Assembly: GCA_946479985.1 (NCBI GenBank)
Contig: CAMLIF010000012.1
Coordinates: 1-57,001, forward strand
DNA: 57,001 bases
Reading direction: 5' to 3'
Origin: an uncultured Flavobacteriales bacterium
GTDB lineage: Bacteria > Bacteroidota > Bacteroidia > Flavobacteriales > Crocinitomicaceae
A program made the translations under genes and the position numbers. The notes below the pieces were generated by a model that ran no database searches, was not told the DNA's origin, and saw nothing but the letters and a program-made list of their open reading frames with translations. Every line of letters begins with the position of its first letter. Position 1 is the stretch's first letter. Of the stretch, positions 8,532 through 15,504 are shown piece by piece.

Positions 8532-10247
8532 ATGAATAAACGGTCGTTTATCATTGTCTTTCTATCCGTTTGGTGTAGTCTCATTGCCTATACTCAGTCA
8601 CCTTATTTTCATTATTTCGAAGATTCAATCACGCCCGGATTTCGGATTTCCGGATCACTCGACTCAACCGATGTTTATTGTTCCCCTTTTGCGAGTAACA
8701 ACATTCAATTTTTCCAGCCATCACTCCGAATAGTTTCTTTTGATCAGTTTAGTGCCTTACCCCGCGTAAACATACCTCGTAGGTTTTCAGCACTTCCGCA
8801 TATCGGATTTTCTTACAGCATGGGTTCCAATACTCAGCAACTGGGAAAAATCTCCTACACACAAGCTGTAGACTCTATGAATTACCTGCAAATGGATTAC
8901 CAGCGGCAATTGTCGAACGGATCTATGCGCAATCAGGAATTCCAGCGCAACCAGTTCGAACTTTCTTGGCTCAGAAGAGGAAAAGTCTATGCCCTTGAGT
9001 TCGATGTAAAGTTTCTGAACTTAAACCAGGGATTAAACGGTGGATTGCTCGACGATTCACTCCAATCTGATTTTGCCCAGATTTTCCAGGATGTAAAAAA
9101 GGAAAACGCTTCACAAAAATATACAGTTGCAGCAATCAAACTTGATAATTATTTCTCTTTTGTAGCAAACGATGATCTGAAAACCGGTCTCTTTTTCAAT
9201 CCTTTTTTCAAAATCACGAATCGGCGTTATTCAGAAACCGATACGCTGGCTCAGATTTATGGTTTTACGAATTACCATGCCGACTCAACTTCTGATTTTT
9301 GGCAAAAAGGAGAAGTTGGAGCAAGTGGCGGATACTTTTTTCATACCGAACAGCTGGCATTTAACGCTGGAATTCGGACTCATTACTGGGATTACGACAA
9401 CGCTTTGGTTCACAACGACACGCTGGAATTTTCAGTTGTTGGAGATTTGATTGTTGACTTAAAATCGGGTTGGGAATGGAAAAACAGTGCCCGAATAAAC
9501 GTTCTTGGGGCTTTAGGTGAATTCCAGGTAACCTCAAACCTCAATAAATCTTTTGAAAACTTTGCTATTCGTTTGAATGGTTCTGCCGGAAGACGTTATC
9601 CCCAAAATTACCAGCGTGCTTATTACGGGAACACGGTTCAGTATTCGTGGACAGACAAAGTACAGGAAACCTTCGTTGATGCAAAAGGATCGGTCAAAAT
9701 CAATCTGAATAAACAATCTGTTTCTGTTTTCGGTGGGTTTCAGCAGCATTTCAATATGCCGCTGTTCCTCGATGGAAGATGGAGACAAGATACAATCACT
9801 TCTTTATCTCTGGCGAATGTCGGTGGAGGTTTTGATTTGAGCTGGGGAAAATTCCTCTTCCAGCCAAAAGCCACGTTTCAATTTGCTACGGTTTCAATTG
9901 TTCCCAATGCTATTATCCAGGCCAGGATTGCTTATAACGGAACTGTTTTCAAAGGAAAAAGACTGCGCAATGTTACAGGAGTTGACCTGGGTTATTCAAC
10001 CGGTTATCGCTTAATGACCTATATTCCGATGATGGACACTTACACGTTCAATTCCGGAAATTCGAATTTTGAAGCCATGCCGAAGATTCATTTCTTTACC
10101 CAGTTCGATTTGGGTTTCTTCAGATGGTTTATCCGTGTTGAAAATATCGAACAAACATTCCTGAAAGCAAAGAACCAGGAATCTGTTGGTTATCCTGTGC
10201 TGCCTTTGCAGATTCGTTTCGGTGTTTCATGGGACCTGTTTAATTAA
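8532..10247 (+). CDS. Putative outer-membrane porin (Bacteroidota putative porin family)
   Basis: From the ATG at 8532 the product has 571 residues, beginning with a signal peptide (MNKRSFIIVFLSVWCSLIAYTQ). The mature part is made of alternating beta strands with aromatic ends, Asn/Gly turns and frequent Trp/Tyr, as in a beta barrel. The last strand ends LPLQIRFGVSWDLFN, with an aromatic C-terminal residue preceded by strand sequence, which fits an outer-membrane protein. The segment FELSWLRRGKVYALEFDVKFLNLNQGL resembles the uncharacterised putative porin family of Bacteroidota. The substrate is unknown. The start is only 17 nt after the rpsT terminator T run. Confidence 0.75.
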   Translation: MNKRSFIIVFLSVWCSLIAYTQSPYFHYFEDSITPGFRISGSLDSTDVYCSPFASNNIQFFQPSLRIVSFDQFSALPRVNIPRRFSALPHIGFSYSMGSNTQQLGKISYTQAVDSMNYLQMDYQRQLSNGSMRNQEFQRNQFELSWLRRGKVYALEFDVKFLNLNQGLNGGLLDDSLQSDFAQIFQDVKKENASQKYTVAAIKLDNYFSFVANDDLKTGLFFNPFFKITNRRYSETDTLAQIYGFTNYHADSTSDFWQKGEVGASGGYFFHTEQLAFNAGIRTHYWDYDNALVHNDTLEFSVVGDLIVDLKSGWEWKNSARINVLGALGEFQVTSNLNKSFENFAIRLNGSAGRRYPQNYQRAYYGNTVQYSWTDKVQETFVDAKGSVKINLNKQSVSVFGGFQQHFNMPLFLDGRWRQDTITSLSLANVGGGFDLSWGKFLFQPKATFQFATVSIVPNAIIQARIAYNGTVFKGKRLRNVTGVDLGYSTGYRLMTYIPMMDTYTFNSGNSNFEAMPKIHFFTQFDLGFFRWFIRVENIEQTFLKAKNQESVGYPVLPLQIRFGVSWDLFN

Positions 10248-10381
10248 TTGATAATTCAGAAGGTAGAAGGCTAAAACCTGAAGGTGATTTCGTTTGATTG
10301 CCCTTTTTGTTTTTCACGTTTGCCTGTTGATTTTTTTTGACTGCACTAACGTTTGTCTTTATCAAAAGCTGCGCTTTTTCT

Positions 10382-10389
10382 TATCTTTG
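10382..10389 (+). promoter_or_regulatory. -7 box upstream of fabG
   Basis: TATCTTTG matches TAnnTTTG and ends 16 bp before the fabG ATG. No TTG lies at the usual distance upstream, so the -33 element is unclear. Confidence 0.5.
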
Positions 10390-10405
10390 CGCAAAATCTA
10401 TTAGA

Positions 10406-11152
10406 ATGGGATTATTAGAAAATAAAGTGGTTTTGATTACGGGAGCTTCTCGTGGTATCGGAAAATCAATTGCTGAAGAGTGTGTGAAACAAGGAGCTAC
10501 AGTAGCTTTTACTTACTTGTCTTCTGAAGAAAAAGCAAAAGCATTGGAAGCTGAATTGTCTGCAAACGGTGGAACAGCCAAAGGTTTTAAATCAGATGCT
10601 GGAAATTTTGACGAAGCTCAAAAATTGGTTGATGACGTAGTTGCCGCTTTCGGAACAATTGATGTTTTGGTAAACAACGCCGGTATTACACGTGATACTT
10701 TGTTGATGAGAATGACTGAACAGCAGTGGGATGAAGTAATCAATACAAACTTGAAATCTGCATTCAACTTAACGAAAGCTGTTCAGCGACCAATGTTGAA
10801 AGCTCGTTCCGGATCAATTATCAATATGTCTTCTGTAGTTGGTGTGAGCGGAAACGCAGGACAATCGAACTACGCAGCTTCTAAAGCCGGTTTGATCGGT
10901 TTCACGAAATCAGTTGCCCAGGAATTAGGTTCAAGAAATATTCGCTGCAACGCAATTGCTCCGGGTTTCATTGAAACAGAAATGACAGCTGCATTGGATC
11001 AGAAAGTGGTTGATGAATGGAGAAATGCAATTCCATTGAAAAGAGGTGGTTCACCACTAGATGTGGCAAACGCAACAGTTTTCTTAGCTTCAGATATGTC
11101 TACTTACATTACGGGACAAACACTTCACGTTTGTGGTGGAATGTTGATGTAA
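10406..11152 (+). CDS. fabG: 3-oxoacyl-[acyl-carrier-protein] reductase
   Basis: From the ATG at 10406 the product has 248 residues, the normal FabG length; the frame is open 69 bp further upstream but that part lies before the promoter box. It reduces 3-oxoacyl-ACP to 3-hydroxyacyl-ACP with NADPH in fatty acid elongation. The Rossmann motif TGASRGIG is near residue 12, NNAG near 89, and the catalytic Ser-Tyr-Lys set is visible in MSSVVGVSGNAGQSNYAASKAG (about 140-161). The C-terminal YITGQTLHVCGGMLM is typical of FabG. A hairpin terminator follows directly, so it is probably transcribed alone, outside a fab cluster. Confidence 0.95.
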   Translation: MGLLENKVVLITGASRGIGKSIAEECVKQGATVAFTYLSSEEKAKALEAELSANGGTAKGFKSDAGNFDEAQKLVDDVVAAFGTIDVLVNNAGITRDTLLMRMTEQQWDEVINTNLKSAFNLTKAVQRPMLKARSGSIINMSSVVGVSGNAGQSNYAASKAGLIGFTKSVAQELGSRNIRCNAIAPGFIETEMTAALDQKVVDEWRNAIPLKRGGSPLDVANATVFLASDMSTYITGQTLHVCGGMLM

Positions 11153-11173
11153 TCAGAAAATAATATTTTATGG

Positions 11174-11203
11174 AAAAGTCAACTTTAGGGTTGGCTTTTT
11201 TTT
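11174..11203 (+). terminator. Intrinsic terminator of fabG
   Basis: AAAAGTCAAC (11174-11183) pairs with GTTGGCTTTT (from 11190), one G-U pair, loop TTTAGG, followed by eight or more T. Confidence 0.85.
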
Positions 11204-11213
11204 GTGAACATTA

Positions 11214-11243
11214 TCCTCCCCCTCGATCCCCCTCCAAAGGGGG
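11214..11243 (-). repeat. Dispersed repeat, CCCTTTGGAGGG type, left inverted copy
   Basis: This is the reverse-complement copy of a G/C-run repeat with a CCTCCAAAGG core. It faces the copy at 11331-11361, and the two form a large inverted repeat with 87 bp between them. No gene is seen in the 382-bp gap 11153-11534: it holds the fabG terminator, this repeat pair and otherwise unassigned AT-rich sequence. Confidence 0.8.
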
Positions 11244-11330
11244 AAGTCAGAAAAGACTCCTACTAATAAAAATCCTTCGAATAAAATGATGAGTTTAAAG
11301 CAGTCGAAACTTCGAAGTGTTTTTGAAATC

Positions 11331-11361
11331 TCCCCCTTTGGAGGGGGATTAAGGGGGAGGA
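11331..11361 (+). repeat. Dispersed repeat, CCCTTTGGAGGG type, right copy
   Basis: The sequence TCCCCCTTTGGAGGGGGA followed by TTAAGGGGGAGGA matches the repeat at 52371-52399 and, inverted, that at 11214-11243. The CCCTTTGGAGGG part is nearly self-complementary. I know such elements only as anonymous intergenic repeats in Flavobacteriales genomes. Confidence 0.8.
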
Positions 11362-11534
11362 CAGTAATTAGTAAAGCATAAAAAGACTCGCCGGAATTAC
11401 CAGCGAGCCTTTCATATATTATGTAGTAGAGATTGGAACCTCGCGAAAAAAACATTTTCAATAATTCCACCCGCCGTAAACGACGGATGGGGACTATGAG
11501 AAAAAAAAATATAAAAGATTTAAGTGGCTATTTC

Positions 11535-12752
11535 TTAAAACTTGAAAAAAGCCTGCAATTGATTTCCGTCAATCAATGCTCCCTGAGTTGCTGTAGCTGT
11601 TGCCGGATCAATTCTGTAAACATGTGCCGTAGAACCGTTGTTGATGGATGCATACACTTTTCCGTCTTCTACTAAGAACGGTGTAAAGTATTGGCCTCCG
11701 TGCAGCGGAACGTCGTTTACAATCGTGAAATTCTGTGAGTATAAGTCGATTACAGCTAATTTACAAATAGGGTTATCTACAGAGAAGGCTCCCCACATTG
11801 TTCCGTCGTTTCCTGTAGAAACTACGCGTGCAACTACTTTTCCGTTTCCAACATAAGTTCCGGTCAATAAACGGTAACCGAAGTTCTCAATGTTGAAAAA
11901 GTAAGAAGAGTTGAAAGCTGTTGCCCCTGAGTTGATTTTCAAAATCCCCGATGGTTTGGTACTTTGCGTAAATCCTGCAGCTAATGAAGAAGAAGAAAAT
12001 GTGTAGTGATCTCCGTTTTCATCGGTGAAGATACATGGAGAACCTCCGTAGTATCCAATTGGGCTTGTTCTTGAATCTTTAAATGTAGTTTGGTAAACCA
12101 TTCCCGGGTAAGAGAAAACAGAAACGTAAGCTGTATCCGTTCTGTCTGTTTGCCAGGATGCTCCGTGTAACGGGTAGAATGAAACATACAATTTGTCTCC
12201 ATCGACAAAAGTGTGTGTCGGCCACATGTTCAATTGTGCCAATGTATCGTCGTACAAAGTATATAGCGGGTGACTTACAGTATTTGTAATTGCCATTGAA
12301 TTCGGATCGATAGTCTGGATTTTAGTATCGTAAGATCCGCCGCCCCATGGAGCCCCGATTCCAATTACATTTCCGTTTGGTAAATTTTCAATCACATCAA
12401 CGCGATCATAAATGAAACTTCCCGCTTCCTGGATTGCTCCGTTGTTTAATGTATATCCTGTACAAACATTGTTAGTGTAATCGAAAGCCATGTATTTACC
12501 GCCTGTAGTTTTGTGGTAGTACATCCAGCCCAATTGTTCGGTACCAATACCATTTGCAGAAATAGTTCCGGACATCAAATCGGCAGTTGTTAAAACGTAT
12601 TCCGCTTCAACTCCTGCGCTTTCTGTTTTCAGTCCAACGAAATAACCACTTGAAATTGCCGGTTGTTCTTCATTGGTTTTTTTCTTTTTACATGATGTGA
12701 ATGCAATACCCATTGCCAAAACACTCACTAAAATTAAACGTGTTGTTTTCAT
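11535..12752 (-). CDS. DUF4374-like lipoprotein (XusB-like), probable siderophore binding
   Basis: This 405-residue protein starts with a lipoprotein signal peptide (lipobox AFTSC, then KKKK). The mature part looks like a beta-propeller with repeated blades, for example GWMYYHKTTGGKYMAFDYTNN, TFVDGDKLYVSFYPL and YVGNGKVVARVVSTGNDGTMW, and resembles the DUF4374 family. A characterised member in Bacteroides, XusB, is a surface lipoprotein that captures siderophores and works with a TonB receptor. Here it lies 67 bp downstream of a TonB receptor gene in the same direction, the same arrangement. Function in iron or siderophore uptake is inferred from family and context. The intergenic gap contains two hairpins. 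Confidence 0.8.
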   Translation of the reverse strand: MKTTRLILVSVLAMGIAFTSCKKKKTNEEQPAISSGYFVGLKTESAGVEAEYVLTTADLMSGTISANGIGTEQLGWMYYHKTTGGKYMAFDYTNNVCTGYTLNNGAIQEAGSFIYDRVDVIENLPNGNVIGIGAPWGGGSYDTKIQTIDPNSMAITNTVSHPLYTLYDDTLAQLNMWPTHTFVDGDKLYVSFYPLHGASWQTDRTDTAYVSVFSYPGMVYQTTFKDSRTSPIGYYGGSPCIFTDENGDHYTFSSSSLAAGFTQSTKPSGILKINSGATAFNSSYFFNIENFGYRLLTGTYVGNGKVVARVVSTGNDGTMWGAFSVDNPICKLAVIDLYSQNFTIVNDVPLHGGQYFTPFLVEDGKVYASINNGSTAHVYRIDPATATATQGALIDGNQLQAFFKF

Positions 12753-12781
12753 TTTACTTTATTTATTTTAAATTTTGTTTA

Positions 12782-12817
12782 CCCGCTTTGGCGGGCGCAA
12801 TCGAAAGCAGTGCTTTC
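12782..12817 (-). other. Two small hairpins between TonB receptor and lipoprotein genes
   Basis: CCCGC-TTTG-GCGGG (12782-12795, within a longer GC stretch) and GAAAGC-AGT-GCTTTC (12803-12817) are perfect short inverted repeats between the two genes. Neither is followed by a T tract on the minus strand, so they may set differential expression or RNA processing rather than end transcription. Confidence 0.45.
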
Positions 12818-12819
12818 TC

Positions 12820-15177
12820 TCATTTTGCTAAGTAGTAGCGTAGTTTGATATTAAAACTTCTTCCGGGTTTCTGGATTTTAAAATTGTCGTAACACAAAGC
12901 ATCAAAGATATTCATGCAGGCTAGTGAAACATTATATCTTCCGTTGAAAGCAGAGTAGGTTAGTGCCAGGTTACTTACCAGCTGTCGTGGAATCACGAAT
13001 TTCGAATCAAGACTTCCTTGGCTTTCCCATTTCAGGAAAAACTCTTCTATGTAGGATGTGCTCCAGCTAATTCCGTATGTCTGCTTTGTTTTACCGAATT
13101 GTTTTGAATTGAATGAAACATTCGCATTTCCGAATAAAAAAGGAGTGTTTGGTAAACGGTCTCCATTCAATAAATCGGGCTCTCCGTTAGGTTTTAGTGC
13201 TTCGTTACGAATGTTTTGCAGCGTAGAGTTTAATTCTACCGTTAAATATGATTTGAATTTATATGTAATTGCCCCTTCAAAACAATGGATGTTGGCATGA
13301 CCAAGGTTTTGGTATTGCGACGTAATTCCGATTGCCACATTTCTTATCAGATTCGTTGGCTGACGGTAGAGGTAATTGAATTCAAAATTCACAATGTGCT
13401 TATTGAATTTCTTTCCGAATAAGAACCCAACGTTATAATTCTGGCTTTTTTCAGGCTCCAAAACTGAATTTGGCTGCTGCAGTAATCCATCACCGAAAAC
13501 TTCATAACCTTCAGGTAAGCGGTAAGTGTTCTCGTATGAAGCTTTTAATTGCAGCGAATTGAATACGAAATAACTCGCAGCAGCGCCAAATCCGGGAAGT
13601 TGTAATTGTTTGCTCTCTTTTCGGATCACGTTTTCGTCTGTTTCTTCCACATAAACTTCCTGGTATAAAAGAGAGTTCAAATGGAAGCTTTTTACAAATG
13701 CATTTCCGGTAAACCGATTGTCGAAAAGTTTGATCTGGTACGATAAACCTGTAAAGTTTTTTGCAAGAATATTCGGATCAGTGAATGGGAGCGGACCTTG
13801 TTTCAAAGGATCTGATCCTGTTCGCTGAATGCGTGAATACGTATTGTTTAACGTTATTTGCTGATTGCTTCCTATTGTGTAGTTCAATGTAGCAAGTCCG
13901 AAGGCTGATTGATCATTGAATGTAAACATGGTGGTGTACCAATTCAGTTCACCGGAATAATTACTCAGTGTTTTGTAGGTATAAGCTCCGGTCCAATCGT
14001 AAACTCGCGAACTGGTGTCTACATTTTGCTGTGTAATGTTGCTGTACAAACCGGAAACGCGCAGACTCAGATTTTTAATAAACAGGTTATTCTTCTCGTA
14101 TTTGATGGTTGGAATGAAACCACGTTCAGTTGTGTGGACTTCACCGGCCACAATATTCATATTCGCTCCGTTCTGAATTTCTTTGTATTGAGTAGAAGCA
14201 ATCAGACCGATCATTAACCTGTCCGCAAATTTTTTCTTTACAATTCCGAATTCTATATTCCCTGTTACTGATTTATAAGCGTCGTTAAAACGTTCTACTT
14301 CTGTAATGAAATCATCCTTTTTACCGGTTTGTTTGTCGAACAGGTATGTTTGAATCTTGAAATTATTGTCGGAGTAGTTGTAGAATGCGCTGGCATTAAT
14401 CATGAATCCGTTTTTGAATCCTTTTCTTCCCACAACACTTGTCTGATGCGTATTGAAAGATCCGAAGCCGTAGGAAACGTCGAGGTAATTCTTTAATGAG
14501 TTATTGGTGACAATATTCACTGCTCCGCCCAGAACATCGGAACCTAAATGAACAGGAACAACTCCTTTGTATATTTCCACGCGCTCTACATTGTTAACCG
14601 GAACACTGTTGATATTGTAGGCTGAACCAAGAACTTCTGTTGGCAAACCATCCACGAAAAAACGAACCTGGTTTCCGGTAAACCCACTCAGTGAAAAAAC
14701 GAAATCAGAACCCAAACCACCTGTTTCGCGAATTCTGACTCCTGTAGTTTGATTCAGTACCTGATTTACATTCATACTTCTGTTCTGAAGCGGTTTCATA
14801 TCAATGGATTCAACGGCAAAAGGCTGTTCTTTTACCATTTCAGCTTTTGTTTTCATAATCACTACTTCTTCGATCAGATTGTTCTTCATCTGAATCGACG
14901 GAATAGTTGTTTCCGGTTTGTTTACGTGAATAACTGATTCGGTTGTTTCGTATTCGGAAGAAGAAACCACAATGGTTTGCTTACCGTACGGAACATTTTC
15001 CAGTTTAAATTGTCCGAGCGAATCTGCTGTTGTACTGATTTTCATTCCTTTAATAGAAACCACTGCGAACGGAACTGGAGTTCCCTGATCAGTTATTGTC
15101 CCGCTTACAGTTGATTTTTGACTGTAACCGGTAAATGAAATGGTGCAAACGAGGAGAAAAACAAGACTTTTGAACAC
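12820..15177 (-). CDS. TonB-dependent outer-membrane receptor (XusA-like, probable siderophore uptake)
   Basis: A start at the GTG 15177 gives 785 residues beginning at FKSLVFLLVCTISFTGYSQ, a clean signal peptide. The frame runs up to an ATG at 15288, but that lies upstream of the promoter boxes, so the GTG is preferred. Residues about 20-105 form a carboxypeptidase-like regulatory domain (GTITDQGTPVPFAVVSIKG). A plug follows with VLNQTTGVRIRETGGLGSDFVFSLSGF and FFVDGLP, then a long beta barrel ending NIKLRYYLAK. It imports a ligand across the outer membrane using TonB energy. The neighbouring DUF4374-like lipoprotein suggests ferric siderophore as the ligand. A perfect palindrome covers the predicted transcription start. 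Confidence 0.92.
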   Translation of the reverse strand: MFKSLVFLLVCTISFTGYSQKSTVSGTITDQGTPVPFAVVSIKGMKISTTADSLGQFKLENVPYGKQTIVVSSSEYETTESVIHVNKPETTIPSIQMKNNLIEEVVIMKTKAEMVKEQPFAVESIDMKPLQNRSMNVNQVLNQTTGVRIRETGGLGSDFVFSLSGFTGNQVRFFVDGLPTEVLGSAYNINSVPVNNVERVEIYKGVVPVHLGSDVLGGAVNIVTNNSLKNYLDVSYGFGSFNTHQTSVVGRKGFKNGFMINASAFYNYSDNNFKIQTYLFDKQTGKKDDFITEVERFNDAYKSVTGNIEFGIVKKKFADRLMIGLIASTQYKEIQNGANMNIVAGEVHTTERGFIPTIKYEKNNLFIKNLSLRVSGLYSNITQQNVDTSSRVYDWTGAYTYKTLSNYSGELNWYTTMFTFNDQSAFGLATLNYTIGSNQQITLNNTYSRIQRTGSDPLKQGPLPFTDPNILAKNFTGLSYQIKLFDNRFTGNAFVKSFHLNSLLYQEVYVEETDENVIRKESKQLQLPGFGAAASYFVFNSLQLKASYENTYRLPEGYEVFGDGLLQQPNSVLEPEKSQNYNVGFLFGKKFNKHIVNFEFNYLYRQPTNLIRNVAIGITSQYQNLGHANIHCFEGAITYKFKSYLTVELNSTLQNIRNEALKPNGEPDLLNGDRLPNTPFLFGNANVSFNSKQFGKTKQTYGISWSTSYIEEFFLKWESQGSLDSKFVIPRQLVSNLALTYSAFNGRYNVSLACMNIFDALCYDNFKIQKPGRSFNIKLRYYLAK

Positions 15178-15184
15178 GTTATTT

Positions 15185-15201
15185 TTATTTAGTCTAAATA
15201 A
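15185..15201. promoter_or_regulatory. Perfect 17-bp palindrome, candidate repressor operator
   Basis: TTATTTAG-T-CTAAATAA is an 8-1-8 perfect inverted repeat lying just downstream of the -7 box of the TonB receptor promoter, over the predicted transcription start. Position and gene context suggest a metal-responsive repressor such as a DtxR or Fur family member; the identity of the regulator is inference. Confidence 0.7.
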
Positions 15202-15207
15202 TTTAGG

Positions 15208-15238
15208 CAAAAGTATATAGAGAACGGACTGTCGGCAA
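15208..15238 (-). promoter_or_regulatory. Promoter of the TonB receptor gene
   Basis: On the minus strand TTG (15238-15236), a 20-bp spacer and TACTTTTG (15215-15208) match the Bacteroidota consensus. Transcription would begin near 15202, downstream of the ATG at 15288, which supports the GTG at 15177 as the start. Confidence 0.75.
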
Positions 15239-15286
15239 TACCACGATATTGGTATTTTTTGCAATATTTCCACTTGACTTTGATAC

Positions 15287-15302
15287 ATCCGCTTCCGCGG
15301 AT
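15287..15302. repeat. GC palindrome ATCCGC-TTCC-GCGGAT
   Basis: This perfect 6-bp inverted repeat with a 4-nt loop recurs at 23633-23648 with loop AGCC. The gap 15239-15451 around it holds no convincing gene: a 62-codon frame there has no homology I recognise. Confidence 0.6.
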
Positions 15303-15451
15303 ACTCAGTCGGACGTGGAAGTCGTCAGACCTGGATTCGAAAAGCAGTGATGCAGATTTGGATTTCACTTATTCCGATATGGAACGGCCCGTCAAACCGA
15401 GTGATTCTTACCGAAATGCAATGAGGTCAGAATTGTATCGGGGTTAAGGGC

Positions 15452-15483
15452 AAAAAAAATGTCAGACCACTAAGCCTGACATT
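15452..15483 (-). terminator. Intrinsic terminator of the ABC transporter gene
   Basis: Read on the minus strand, AATGTCAG (15483-15476) pairs with CTGACATT (15465-15458), with a 10-nt loop and an eight-base T run. Confidence 0.85.
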
Positions 15484-15504
15484 CCTGTATATATGCTATT
15501 GCAT

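Noticed and set aside
11168..11470. 100-codon minus-strand frame in the repeat region after fabG
   Set aside because: It consists of the inverted CCCTTTGGAGGG repeats and the fabG terminator read as protein.
15178..15288. N-terminal extension of the TonB receptor to the ATG at 15288
   Set aside because: It would lie upstream of the promoter boxes, and the signal peptide begins just after the GTG at 15177.
15259..15447. 62-codon plus-strand frame upstream of the TonB receptor gene
   Set aside because: It contains the GC palindrome, has no recognisable domain and overlaps the receptor promoter on the other strand.
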